Assembly: GCF_027359675.1 (NCBI RefSeq)
Contig: NZ_CP114786.1
Coordinates: 3,942,501 to 4,006,500, forward strand
Source: Roseibium sp. Sym1
GTDB taxonomy: Bacteria > Pseudomonadota > Alphaproteobacteria > Rhizobiales > Stappiaceae
Length of the DNA: 64,000 bases
Direction of reading: 5' to 3'
The notes beneath the pieces are model-generated. The model saw nothing but the letters and a program-made list of their open reading frames with translations. It ran no database searches and was not told the DNA's origin. The translations under genes were made by a program, and so were the position numbers. Positions 54,293 through 63,151 of this stretch are shown here, piece after piece; within the stretch, counting starts at the first letter, position 1, and each line of letters starts with the position of its first letter.

Positions 54293-54612
54293 TGTGCCCC
54301 CTCCTGCAATGCGATCAGTTCGCGCTCAACGCTGTCGGCAAGACCGATACCGCCGGCCTCCGCGATCGTACGAGCATACTCGTCGATCAAAAGGCTTTGC
54401 CAGGCATCCGATCCTGTTCCGCCACCCCAGGCACCGCCGTCTTCAAGGCCGGTGAACATGTTCTGGAGCATGGTGTTCAGGAAAACCGCCTCGAATTCTT
54501 CCGCAGCCTCGCGGACAGCGGTCTTGTCCGTCCGGTCGACACCGCGCAAGGCGTCCTGCGGGCTGGTCTGGACCGATGCCGGTGAAATCTGCGGTGTAAT
54601 CTGTTGCAACAT
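54289..54612 (-). CDS. Rod-binding protein (FlgJ N-terminal domain type)
   Basis: 107 residues with the conserved REAAEEFEAVFLNTMLQNMF and DAWQSLLIDEYARTIAEAGGIGLA patterns of the FlgJ N-terminal rod-cap/scaffold domain. There is no muramidase half, as is usual in alphaproteobacteria. The ATG 54612 overlaps the flgI stop by one base (TGATG); a GTG three bases earlier is also in frame. Confidence 0.88.
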   Translation of the reverse strand: MLQQITPQISPASVQTSPQDALRGVDRTDKTAVREAAEEFEAVFLNTMLQNMFTGLEDGGAWGGGTGSDAWQSLLIDEYARTIAEAGGIGLADSVERELIALQEGAQ

Positions 54613-55754
54613 CACAGCACCTCGATTTCGGCCTGCAGGGCACCGGATGCCTTGATGGCCTGCAGGATGGAGATCATGTCGCGCGGCCCGATGCCCAGGG
54701 CGTTGAGGCCGTCGACAAGCTGCTTGAGTGTGACAGTCTCTGGAACGATAGCAAGCTTGTTTCCGTCTTCGTTCACCGTGATCTCGGAACGATCCACGAC
54801 TTCTGTCTGGCCGTTGGCGAAGGGCAGGGGCTGAGACACCTGCGGTGTTTCCGCGATTGTCACGGTCAGGTTGCCCTGTGCGACAGCGACCATGGAAACC
54901 TTCACGTCCTGGCCCATCACGATGATGCCGGAGTTTTCGTCAATGACGATGCGCGCCGCCAGGTCGGGTTCGACAATGAGCTGTTCGATGTCGGTCAGAA
55001 GATCGACGATATTGCCGTCATACTGCCTTGGGAGCTCCAGTTGGACGGTTCCCGGATCGAGCGGTTCGGCGGTCGGCATGCCGATCAGTTCGTTGATCGA
55101 CAGGGCGACCCGCCGGGCCGTGGTGAGATCGGGATTGCGCAGCGCCAGACGCATGGTCGTCAGCGAGGCAAGCTTGAACTCAAGCTCGCGCTCCACAAGG
55201 CCGCCATTGGCAATGCGCCCGGCTGTCGGCACACCGCGCACCACCGAAGCCGCGTCCGCCTGGGCGGAAAAACCGCCAATGGCGACCGAGCCCTGCGCAA
55301 TGGAGTAGACCTCACCATCCGCACCGACGAGCGGGGTGACCAGTAGCGTGCCGCCCTGGAGGGAATCCGCATCGCCGAGAGCGCTGACATTGACGTCGAT
55401 CCGCGTGCCCTGTGTGGCGAAGGGCGGCAGGTTTGCCGTCACCATGACGGCCGCCACCGTGTTGGTGTTGAGATCGACGTTTCGTGTGTTCACGCCCAGC
55501 CGTTCCAACATGGCCTGAAGGCTCTGCTGCGTGAAGGGCGAGTTGTTCAGCGAGTCACCGGTCCCGTTCAGGCCAACGACCAGGCCGTAGCCGATCAGCT
55601 GGTTTTCCCGAATGCCTTCGAAATCCGCGATGTCCTTGATGCGCGAGGCGGCGTATGCAGCGGGCGCCAAGGATGACACGCACAGGGCGATGGCCGCCGT
55701 TGCCAGGACGAACCGTGCAAACCTCTTGAAGATCCTGTCGTTGAAATGTCGCAT
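54612..55754 (-). CDS. flgI: Flagellar P-ring protein FlgI
   Basis: 380 residues with a signal peptide (about 1-34, ending AAYAA), then SRIKDIADFEGIRENQLIGYGLVVGLNGTGD, the family signature. It forms the periplasmic P ring. ATG 55754 is chosen because the signal peptide starts there; the frame to 55964 is non-coding. First gene of a three-gene operon behind a sigma-54-type promoter. Confidence 0.93.
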   Translation of the reverse strand: MRHFNDRIFKRFARFVLATAAIALCVSSLAPAAYAASRIKDIADFEGIRENQLIGYGLVVGLNGTGDSLNNSPFTQQSLQAMLERLGVNTRNVDLNTNTVAAVMVTANLPPFATQGTRIDVNVSALGDADSLQGGTLLVTPLVGADGEVYSIAQGSVAIGGFSAQADAASVVRGVPTAGRIANGGLVERELEFKLASLTTMRLALRNPDLTTARRVALSINELIGMPTAEPLDPGTVQLELPRQYDGNIVDLLTDIEQLIVEPDLAARIVIDENSGIIVMGQDVKVSMVAVAQGNLTVTIAETPQVSQPLPFANGQTEVVDRSEITVNEDGNKLAIVPETVTLKQLVDGLNALGIGPRDMISILQAIKASGALQAEIEVL

Positions 55755-55822
55755 TACTGTTTCTGGTCCGCCATTCAAGGATCCGGCATGCAGGCCGGTG
55801 CAATTGTCTCGGCTTGCGCAAT

Positions 55823-55838
55823 GCGAGAGTCGTGCCAC
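55823..55838 (-). promoter_or_regulatory. Sigma-54-type promoter of the flgI operon
   Basis: On the minus strand, GTGGCACGACTCTCGC matches TGGCAC-N5-TTGC with one change (TCGC). It is about 69 bp before the flgI start. Confidence 0.65.
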
Positions 55839-55956
55839 TTTGAAGGTCGCAACGGGTCTTTTCCGCAAATTGCCCGGATTCCGCGCCATTTGCTGGTAGA
55901 ATGACGGGTATATCCACGTAAAACTGACTGAGGCGGGTGGGGAATTGCTTTTGCTG

Positions 55957-55972
55957 CCCGGCAAATGTTGCC
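55957..55972. promoter_or_regulatory. Inverted repeat between flgI and fliX, candidate enhancer
   Basis: CCCGGCAAATGTTGCC contains GGCAA-N3-TTGCC, a perfect inverted repeat. It is about 120 bp upstream of the sigma-54-type promoter and about 100 bp before fliX, so it could serve both. The arms resemble the CCCGGCA arm found upstream of flgE. Confidence 0.5.
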
Positions 55973-56069
55973 TCCTTGATAAGGACTCATTTACCCTTAC
56001 CGGCAGAATCTGACAGGCAAGGCCTTCGTTTGCGTCAGGATTGCCGTCAGTCGGACCGAAAGATCGATC

Positions 56070-56489
56070 ATGCGCATTACAGGCAACAAACCCGTCACCG
56101 GCGTTCAGGGGAAAAGCGCCAAGAAAGGCAGCAGTTCGAGTTCCGAGCAGTTTGCCCCGGACCTCGGAAGTGAAGTGGTGCAGTCCTCGCAGACGGCCGG
56201 CGGTGCATCGATCCAGGGCATGGATGCGCTCCTGGCGCTTCAGGAAGTGGATGAGCGCGCCGAACGCAGGTCGCGCGCGGCCAGATACGGCAACAAGCTG
56301 CTCGACGCACTCGAATCCGTCCGGACCGACCTGCTGGCCGGCCAGGTTTCCGAAGAGCGGCTGGAATTGCTGGCCCAGCAGGTCTCGAAACGCCCCCAGA
56401 GCGGCGATTCCAGAATCGATTCGGTGCTGGAAGAGATTGAATTGCGTGTCAAAGTTGAGCTCGCCAAGCTCGGCCGATTCCCTGAATGA
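56070..56489 (+). CDS. fliX: Flagellar assembly regulator FliX
   Basis: 139 residues. The Ser-rich N-terminus is followed by IQGMDALLALQEVDERAERRSRAARYGNKLLDALE, the conserved FliX core. In Caulobacter FliX links early flagellar assembly to activity of the sigma-54 activator FlbD. Divergent from flgI, as in Caulobacter. ATG 56070 used. This supports the sigma-54 promoters seen here. Confidence 0.88.
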   Translation: MRITGNKPVTGVQGKSAKKGSSSSSEQFAPDLGSEVVQSSQTAGGASIQGMDALLALQEVDERAERRSRAARYGNKLLDALESVRTDLLAGQVSEERLELLAQQVSKRPQSGDSRIDSVLEEIELRVKVELAKLGRFPE

Positions 56490-56654
56490 GCGGTTAGGGA
56501 AACAGCTGCAGTTTGTCTAAAATTGAAGTGAAACTTACGCAACGATTTGAAAGATATAAACTTTTCTTGATACTATTTTTAAGAAATGAACCGTTGTCGG
56601 CTGAGGGAACCACCTATATATTGCGCCCGGCATAACGGTAATCCGGAGCTATCG

Positions 56655-57071
56655 ATGACGGTTGAAATTGAGTCTGAATATCGACCCTCGGAAGACGAGC
56701 CGTTCATGAATGACAGGCAGCGGGAGTATTTCCGAAACAAGCTGCTTGCATGGAAAGAAGAGATCCTGAAGGAGAGCAAGGAAACGCTCACCAACCTTCA
56801 GGAGGAAAGTCAGAACCACCCCGATTTTGCTGACCGGGCCTCCTCTGAAACCGACCGCTCGATCGAGCTGCGGGCCAGGGACCGTCAACGCAAGCTGATT
56901 TCAAAGATCGATGATGCTTTGGAACGGATCGCCGACGGAAGCTACGGTTATTGCGAAGAGACCGGGGAACCTATCTCCCTGCGGCGCCTCGAGGCACGGC
57001 CGATCGCGACCCTGTCCATCGAAGCCCAGGAAGCGCATGAGCGCCGGGAAAAGGTTTACCGCGACGACTGA
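56655..57071 (+). CDS. dksA: DksA-type RNA polymerase-binding factor, reduced-Cys variant
   Basis: 138 residues. The coiled-coil (about 15-75, with DFADRASSETDRSIELRARDR) carries the D-x-x-D/A-type tip, and the zinc-finger region reads GYCEETGEPISLRRLEARPIATLSIEAQ. Only the first of the four zinc-binding Cys is kept (C, T, S, A), a pattern known in alphaproteobacterial DksA. It modulates initiation with ppGpp. ATG 56655 has GGAG 7 bp upstream. Confidence 0.92.
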   Translation: MTVEIESEYRPSEDEPFMNDRQREYFRNKLLAWKEEILKESKETLTNLQEESQNHPDFADRASSETDRSIELRARDRQRKLISKIDDALERIADGSYGYCEETGEPISLRRLEARPIATLSIEAQEAHERREKVYRDD

Positions 57072-57122
57072 TTTCCAGAAAACGGCCAATCCGCCGGCAA
57101 CAGGCGGGTCCAGATCACTTTG

Positions 57123-57154
57123 AAAACCTTCCCCGTCGCGGGAAGGTTTTTTTA
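57123..57154 (+). terminator. Terminator of dksA
   Basis: AAAACCTTCCC pairs with GGGAAGGTTTT followed by a run of T. Confidence 0.88.
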
Positions 57155-57350
57155 TGTCGCTCAAAATCGATGCTGCAAAACAACCTCATCCTGAGGTGGA
57201 CCGTCAGGTCCGTCTCGAAGGATCGGCTACATGTTCGAACAAGCGGCCGGTCAGTCAAGAAAGCGCATTCGCGTTTCCTCAAGTTGCGGTTTTTGTTTTG
57301 GGAGCCGCTCAACAGAAACGGCCCCCATAGTGTATTCCCGGCTGTCGCAA

Positions 57351-59333
57351 TCAGAGCGTGATCCGGTAACGGGCGAAACCGTCGGCGCCGTCGCCGGCAG
57401 GTTCGATCCGCACACCTTCGACGGACGATGCGTGGTCGGTGCCACCCGGGCCGGTTTCGAACAGAACGGTGGTCTCCGGGACGGGCCGGAAACGCCAGTT
57501 GGCGTCGGCGGAGGGGTTGATCGTGCCCTGTTCGACGATGTAGCGCACCAGCACATCCCGGTTGGTGTCCGGGCCGACAAAGACCACGACATCGTCGCTG
57601 ATGCCGGGGAAATTTCCGCCGCCTGCGGCGCGGTAGTTGTTGGTGGCCACGATGAATGTGTCGTCGAAGTTCAGCGGCTTGCCGTTGAACTCCAGCTTGA
57701 CGATGCGACTGGCGTCCGGGTTGATCAGCTCGCCCTTCGAATCGTATTTCGACGGCTGGGTCAGGTCGATCTCGTAGGTGATGCCGTCGATGACGTCGAA
57801 ATTGTAGCTCGGGAATTCCGGATTGATGAGAGGCTGGTCGGCCTTGCCCGGTTCGACCTGAAGGAAGATGCCTGCGGAACGCTCCAGCCATTCCTTGACC
57901 GTGCCGCCCTTGATGGCGACCGCACGCACGGTATTCGGATAGAGATAGAGATCGGCGACGTTCTTGATGGCGACATCGCCGACCGGCACGTCGGTGTAAT
58001 AGGCGGGGCCGCCGCGGCCGCCGGCCTTGAAGGGCGCGGCGGCGGAGAGGATCGGCAGGCCTTCCCACTCGGTGCCCTTCATCATCTGCTCGATATACCA
58101 GGTCTGCGCCTTGGAAACGATCTGGACGCTCGGGTCGTCGGCGACCAGGGCGAAATAGGAATGCAGCGGCGCCGACGTCTTGCCCACGGGCCGGCGAACA
58201 TATTCAAGCGTTGCCTCGTGGTCTTCCCTGACGGCATCGAGCACGTCCTGCTGGCTGTCGACCAGCGGTGTCACCTTGCGGCCTTCCTTCTCGTAGATGG
58301 GACGGGCCTCGGTCATGAAATTGGCAACCCGCCAGCCGTTGCCGTCGCGTTCGATCATCAGGTCGATGACACCCAGATGCGAGCCCCAGAAACCTCCCAT
58401 GGCGGCCGGCTTTCCGAAGAGGGTGCCTTTCTGGCTGTCGATGCCGGGCAGGCCTTCATACTGGGGGCCGGGAAAGACCAGGTGATGGTGGCCGGTGAAG
58501 ACCGCATCGATGCCGTCGACGGCCGCCAGGTGCAGCGAGGCGTTTTCCATGTTTTCGGAAAAGTCGTTGGCGTCGATGCCGGAGTGCGACAGGGCAATGA
58601 CGAGATCGCATCCCTGTTCGCGCATTTCCGGAACGAAGGCCTTGGCCGCCGCAACGATATCGCGGGCATTGGCATTGCCTTCCAGGTGGCGGCGGTCCCA
58701 GTTCATGATCTGGGGCGGCACGAAGCCGATGAAGCCTATCTTGATGGGAGCCGTGTTGCCGGCACCGTCGGTGATCTCCTTGTCGACGATGACGTAGGGC
58801 TTCAGGAACAGGCTGTCGTCGCGTGCGTTGCCGGCGAGCGTGGTGCCCTTGACCAGGTTGGCGCAGACGACCGGGAAATTGGCGCCCGACAGCACCTTCA
58901 TCATGAAGTCCAGACCATAGTTGAACTCGTGATTGCCGAGCGTTCCGGCATCGAAGTTCAGCACGTTCATGCCCTTGATGACCGGATGGACGTCGCCTTC
59001 GCGCATGCCGCGTTCATAGGCGATGAAATCGCCCATCGGATTGCCCTGAAGAAAGTCGCCATTGTCGACCAGCACCGAGTTGGTGGCTTCGTCGCGGATC
59101 TGGCGGATCAGTGTGGCGGTGCGGGCAAGGCCCGCCGTGTCGACCGGTTTGTCGCCGTAATAGTCGTAGGGAAACACGTGGACATGGAGATCGGTGGTTT
59201 CCATCAGCCGGACATGGGCGGTGCCTTCCTTTGCCAGGACGGAATAGGGATGCAGCGCGGCGGCGAAACCGGTCGCCGCGGCTCCCATCAGCAGGCCGCG
59301 CCGTGAGAGTGAAACGTCTTTGATACTGGACAT
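57351..59333 (-). CDS. cpdB: 2',3'-cyclic-nucleotide 2'-phosphodiesterase/3'-nucleotidase (CpdB)
   Basis: 660 residues. A Tat-type signal SRRGLLMG opens it. The metallophosphatase domain shows DLHVHVFPYDYY, NGDFLQGNPMGD, GNHEFNYGLDFM and later GHHH; the C-terminal 5'-nucleotidase domain contains NNYRAAGGGNFPG. It works in the periplasm, hydrolysing 2',3'-cyclic nucleotides and 3'-nucleotides for phosphate or nucleoside scavenging. ATG 59333 follows AGGAGcc. Single gene between dksA and the transglycosylase. Confidence 0.9.
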   Translation of the reverse strand: MSSIKDVSLSRRGLLMGAAATGFAAALHPYSVLAKEGTAHVRLMETTDLHVHVFPYDYYGDKPVDTAGLARTATLIRQIRDEATNSVLVDNGDFLQGNPMGDFIAYERGMREGDVHPVIKGMNVLNFDAGTLGNHEFNYGLDFMMKVLSGANFPVVCANLVKGTTLAGNARDDSLFLKPYVIVDKEITDGAGNTAPIKIGFIGFVPPQIMNWDRRHLEGNANARDIVAAAKAFVPEMREQGCDLVIALSHSGIDANDFSENMENASLHLAAVDGIDAVFTGHHHLVFPGPQYEGLPGIDSQKGTLFGKPAAMGGFWGSHLGVIDLMIERDGNGWRVANFMTEARPIYEKEGRKVTPLVDSQQDVLDAVREDHEATLEYVRRPVGKTSAPLHSYFALVADDPSVQIVSKAQTWYIEQMMKGTEWEGLPILSAAAPFKAGGRGGPAYYTDVPVGDVAIKNVADLYLYPNTVRAVAIKGGTVKEWLERSAGIFLQVEPGKADQPLINPEFPSYNFDVIDGITYEIDLTQPSKYDSKGELINPDASRIVKLEFNGKPLNFDDTFIVATNNYRAAGGGNFPGISDDVVVFVGPDTNRDVLVRYIVEQGTINPSADANWRFRPVPETTVLFETGPGGTDHASSVEGVRIEPAGDGADGFARYRITL

Positions 59334-59438
59334 GAGAGGCTCCTGTTCGACCGCATGGCCGCCGGCGGGTTTTGAAACCCTTTTGTTGCAACCTTATGAC
59401 GGTCAGGCTGCCTCAATGGCCAATTTTGTCAAGGGTGC

Positions 59439-60245
59439 CTACTGCGCGATCCTGGAGGCCATCACCGAGATGGTTTGCACATAGACGCTGGCCTTGTTCC
59501 ATTTCTTCAGGACGTTGTAGTTCGCGGTGCCGGGCCCCCAGCCCTGGCCGCGGCGCCAGCCGTTCTTCTGGAGGTAGTTGGCGGTGGACGCAAGCACGTC
59601 GGGAATGGATCGGATCAGGTCACGGCGGCCGTTGCGGTCATAGTCGACCGCGTATTTCATGTAGGACGAGGCCAGAAACTGGGTCTGGCCGATTTCGCCG
59701 GCCCATGCGCCCTTCATTTCCGCCGGTGTCATGTCCCGGCGCTGCACGATCTTGAGGGCATTGACCAGTTCGTTGGTGAAAAACTTGGAGCGGCGGCAGT
59801 CATAGGCCAGCGTGGCGAGCGACCGGAGAACGGACATGTTTCCGGAGAAACTGCCGAAATTGGTTTCCAGGCCCCAGATCGCCAGAAGGATCGGGGCGGG
59901 CACGCCGTATTTGCGTTCGATGCCCCGGAAGATGCGGGCATAGGTCTTGCCGAGTTTCCGGGCGCGGCGGATCATCGCGTTGTTGACCCGCTTGCCATAG
60001 AACTGCTCGAAGCTCAGCTTGAAGGACTTCTGGTTGCGGTCCAGCCGGACGACCTTGCGGTCGTAGCTGACATTCTGCAGGGCATTCCTCACGACCCGCT
60101 GCTTGAGACCGTAGCCGGATGAATTGGCGATGAAAGCCTGCTTCCAGGCATCGAACCCGCCTGGGCCGTTGCCGCATCTGGCGCTGAGGGCAGGGGAGGA
60201 GGCAACAAGCAGACATGACACAATGGAAACGAACAGGATACGCAT
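59439..60245 (-). CDS. Lytic murein transglycosylase, MltB/SLT_2 family
   Basis: 268 residues with a signal peptide (ending PALSA). ILLAIWGLETNFGSFSGN provides the catalytic Glu, and MKGAWAGEIGQTQFLASSYMKYAVDYDRNGRRDL is the family's second motif. No lipobox, so it is periplasmic. It cleaves peptidoglycan to 1,6-anhydromuramyl products, possibly for flagellar rod passage, but no functional link is proven. ATG 60245 follows GGAG by 5 bp. Confidence 0.9.
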   Translation of the reverse strand: MRILFVSIVSCLLVASSPALSARCGNGPGGFDAWKQAFIANSSGYGLKQRVVRNALQNVSYDRKVVRLDRNQKSFKLSFEQFYGKRVNNAMIRRARKLGKTYARIFRGIERKYGVPAPILLAIWGLETNFGSFSGNMSVLRSLATLAYDCRRSKFFTNELVNALKIVQRRDMTPAEMKGAWAGEIGQTQFLASSYMKYAVDYDRNGRRDLIRSIPDVLASTANYLQKNGWRRGQGWGPGTANYNVLKKWNKASVYVQTISVMASRIAQ

Positions 60246-60459
60246 GGAAACTCCGCAGAATCGCAATTGAGCCCAGGCTGTAGCGACACATTAGCGAATG
60301 GCATCGTTGGTGTCAGGATCGTTCCTGCGGCGCTGCCCATCGACAAAGTGTCACTTCAGCCTGGGGCGTTCCAGCTCAAAACGGCCCGACTTCATCCTGG
60401 CATGCCGGAAAAGGTCAGGCGGATTTTCCCCTGCCCGGCGATGGAGACACGCGAGCGGG

Positions 60460-61221
60460 CTATGGATTCTGCCTTATGAAAAGCGATTGGCCGGGAACAC
60501 CGTCGCGCAACCGGCCGTCCTCGAAATCGCTGTCGGCATTGAACGCCAGTCGCGGCAGGCTTGCATACCGGGACAGGACACCGGCATGCCCAGCCAGTTC
60601 GCCGCGCAGCCGGTTCTCGAGCGCCTCTTTGGCGGTGTCCTTGTGATAGCCGTGCACTCCGTGAACGACCCGGGGCCGCAACACGTCAAAGCCCAGATAC
60701 CGGAAGGTGTAGGCCAGCGGCCAGAGCAGCATCTCAACGTCGCCTTCCTTGCCGTTATGCGCGCTTTCGGCGGCCTTCGAGCCGGTGCTCACACAGAACA
60801 GAACGGATTTGCCGCGGAAAAAGCCGGTGTCGAAGCGGTTGCCGGTGTCATGCATGCCGCCATTCACAAGCACCCGCTCGCACCAGCCCTTGAGCATCGC
60901 GGGCGGTGCGAACCACCAGAGCGGAAAATGGCAGATGATGCGGTCGGCGGCGCGAAGCTTGTCCACTTCGGCTTGAACCCTAGAAGGCAGGCGGTCCGTC
61001 TCGGAGGCAACTTGCTGAGTTTTCAGGACGTCATACGGGTCCGTGGCCGTTCCTTGCGGATAGTGGTCGGCCCGTTCGGCCGGATCGAAGCCGAGCCTGT
61101 AGAGATCGGACAGGAGCACGTCGTCGCCGAAGGAGCGGCACGCTGTTTCGGACGCGCGCGCCCAGGCGGCGTTAAAGGAAGTCTGCGCCGGATGGGAGAG
61201 TACGATCAGGGTGGTGGTCAT
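60460..61221 (-). CDS. NAD(P)H-dependent oxidoreductase (flavodoxin-like, quinone-reductase type)
   Basis: 253 residues. TLIVLSHPAQTSFN at the N-terminus and IICHFPLWWFAPPAMLKGWCERV in the middle are hallmarks of the NQO1/KefF/YwrO group, which bind FMN or FAD and reduce quinones. ATG 61221 used. Physiological substrate unknown. It separates cpdB/mltB-type genes from flgH. Confidence 0.88.
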   Translation of the reverse strand: MTTTLIVLSHPAQTSFNAAWARASETACRSFGDDVLLSDLYRLGFDPAERADHYPQGTATDPYDVLKTQQVASETDRLPSRVQAEVDKLRAADRIICHFPLWWFAPPAMLKGWCERVLVNGGMHDTGNRFDTGFFRGKSVLFCVSTGSKAAESAHNGKEGDVEMLLWPLAYTFRYLGFDVLRPRVVHGVHGYHKDTAKEALENRLRGELAGHAGVLSRYASLPRLAFNADSDFEDGRLRDGVPGQSLFIRQNP

Positions 61222-61293
61222 GCCGGCGCGGTCCTCGTCCGAGTTGTGTGCCAGTCGGTTCTAACCGGCTTGGCCCCGTCTTGAAAACGAGAA

Positions 61294-61329
61294 CGGGCAC
61301 GGCACTCGGGGAGCGAGATGCCGTGCCCG
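61294..61329 (-). terminator. Hairpin after flgH
   Basis: CGGGCACGGCA (61294-61304) and TGCCGTGCCCG (61319-61329) form an 11-bp stem about 75 bp beyond the flgH stop, followed by TTCTCGTTTTC on the minus strand; a plausible though weak terminator. Confidence 0.6.
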
Positions 61330-61402
61330 TCGTCAGCCAGGTCCGGCAACGCTTCTAGAACACGTTGCCGGGTCTTGGCCGGGGGACCGTATCGGGTGGG
61401 GA

Positions 61403-62152
61403 TCAGAACGGCAGCAGGATATCCAGGACCTGGTTGCCGACGCGGGGCTGCTGGACGTCCGTGATCTGGCCGCGGCCGCCATAGCCGATGCGCGCTTCGG
61501 CGATCTGCTCGCTGGCGATGCGGTTGTTGGCGGTGATGTCTTCCGGCCGGACGATACCGGCGACGATCAGCTCGCGGACCTCGTAGTTCACCCTGACTTC
61601 CTGGCGGCCCTCGATGACCATGTTGCCGTTCGGCAGGACCTGGGTCACCACGGCGGCAACGGTTGTTGTCAGGGTTTCGTTGCGGTCTACGCTGCCGGAA
61701 CCTGAGAAACTGGAGTTGCTGTCGACATTGGCGAGGTCGCTGGCGGCGGTGCTCGCGGGCATGAAGATCGTGTCGATCGCTGTGCCGAGCGCACCGCCGA
61801 CGCCTGCGCCGCTGGTTTCGGTGCGGCTGCGTTCGGTCTCGTTGTCGAATTCCGCCTCGTCGTCAATGGTCACGACCACGGTCAGGATGTCGCCGACCTG
61901 GCTGGCGCGCTGGTCCTTGAAGAAGGCGCGGCTGCCCGATTGCCACAGGGAATTCGGATTATAATGTGCCTGCACCGGATCGGGCATGGGCATTTGCACC
62001 GGGCGGTAACCAGGTGTCGTTGTCGGATCCTGAATCGCGTTCAGGGTAGGCTGCTGGCCGACATTGGCGAGTTTGTCGGCGGTGCCGCATCCCGCGACAA
62101 GAGCGCTCAGCGCGATGCTTGCCAACAGGTGTCTGGGGAAGGTGCTCAGCAT
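61403..62152 (-). CDS. flgH: Flagellar L-ring protein FlgH
   Basis: 249 residues with a lipoprotein signal whose lipobox is LVAGC. SLWQSGSRAFFKDQRASQVGDILTVVV and the C-terminal YEVRELIVAGIVRPEDI are FlgH signatures. Outer-membrane L-ring subunit. The ATG overlaps the flgA stop by one base (TAATG), the end of flgF-flgG-flgA-flgH. Confidence 0.93.
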   Translation of the reverse strand: MLSTFPRHLLASIALSALVAGCGTADKLANVGQQPTLNAIQDPTTTPGYRPVQMPMPDPVQAHYNPNSLWQSGSRAFFKDQRASQVGDILTVVVTIDDEAEFDNETERSRTETSGAGVGGALGTAIDTIFMPASTAASDLANVDSNSSFSGSGSVDRNETLTTTVAAVVTQVLPNGNMVIEGRQEVRVNYEVRELIVAGIVRPEDITANNRIASEQIAEARIGYGGRGQITDVQQPRVGNQVLDILLPF

Positions 62153-63135
62153 TAATCGGTCTCGCTGTTCAAGCTTGCGACTATGGGATTGGCGGCATAA
62201 ACGCGTACTTGGCCGCGGGAGGAGACAGTCGCCGGAACGATGCGCCGGGACTGCAGATTTCTGACATCGATGACGTCACCCTTGCCGCCATCTTCCATGG
62301 CCTGGGCGCGGGAGGTCAGTTTCATGCCGGCCATCTCGTAGACGACCGTGACCTTTTCACTGCGTTCGACCAGCATCGGGCGCTGGAAGTCCCTCCGCGC
62401 CAGGGGTGCGTTGGCGCGGATATTCGTGCGCGCTTCCTTGCCGAGGATGTCGTCCGCTTCGGTGAGGGCGCCGGCGGGCACCTTGTTGCGGGCCAGCCGG
62501 ATCACGTCCAGATCCTCTTCCTTGAGGATGTCGCCCCGGCGGAGCGGCTGAAGCAGTGCGACCACGTCGATCATCTCCGTGGCGATGCCGGACAATGTCA
62601 GCGACTGTGTGCCGATTTCGACGGCGACCGTCGCGTGCAATGTGAAATGCCCACTGGTCTCGGACCACTCGACCCGGTCGACCCGAATGGGGTCGTGGAC
62701 TTTGGGATCCGCCAGAACCTGGTCCGGCGCCTGCAGAAGGCGGATGTCGAGCTTGGCGGGATCAAGCCCGGCATTGCGTTCCGCCAGTGTGTTGCGCACC
62801 AGCCCGGCGAGCTGGTCGCGATTGAACCTGGTGGCACCGCGAAAGACCGCGACGGTCCTGAGCCCGTCGGTTCCCGCGGCGGTCAGGCCGGCGGCGCGGG
62901 CGCGTTCGGCGACGAGCGTGGCGGAGACATTTCCGGAAGTGCCCATGTCGGGAGACCGGAACAGCGGCTTTTCTGCCAGCATCCCGGCGTTGGAATAAAA
63001 GTCGCCGATGGTCACGATGTCCGAAAGGGTCATGACCTGGGAGCGCAGAACCGGACGTTCGTCCGCCAGCGCCTGGAAGGCGGCAAGGCTCACCAGCAAC
63101 AGGCCGGTGGCGGCTTTCAGCAGGTGTTTGATCAT
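62152..63135 (-). CDS. flgA: Flagellar basal body P-ring assembly chaperone FlgA
   Basis: 327 residues with a signal peptide (KAATGLLLVSLAAFQALA). The C-terminal SAF/FlgA-type domain is visible (RRGDILKEEDLDVIRL, then RTNIRANAPLARRDFQRP and VTVVYEMAGMKLTSRAQAMEDGGKGD). It helps FlgI assemble in the periplasm. ATG 63135 follows the flgG stop by about 16 bp. Confidence 0.92.
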   Translation of the reverse strand: MIKHLLKAATGLLLVSLAAFQALADERPVLRSQVMTLSDIVTIGDFYSNAGMLAEKPLFRSPDMGTSGNVSATLVAERARAAGLTAAGTDGLRTVAVFRGATRFNRDQLAGLVRNTLAERNAGLDPAKLDIRLLQAPDQVLADPKVHDPIRVDRVEWSETSGHFTLHATVAVEIGTQSLTLSGIATEMIDVVALLQPLRRGDILKEEDLDVIRLARNKVPAGALTEADDILGKEARTNIRANAPLARRDFQRPMLVERSEKVTVVYEMAGMKLTSRAQAMEDGGKGDVIDVRNLQSRRIVPATVSSRGQVRVYAANPIVASLNSETD

Positions 63136-63151
63136 GTCGAGCCTACCAGTC

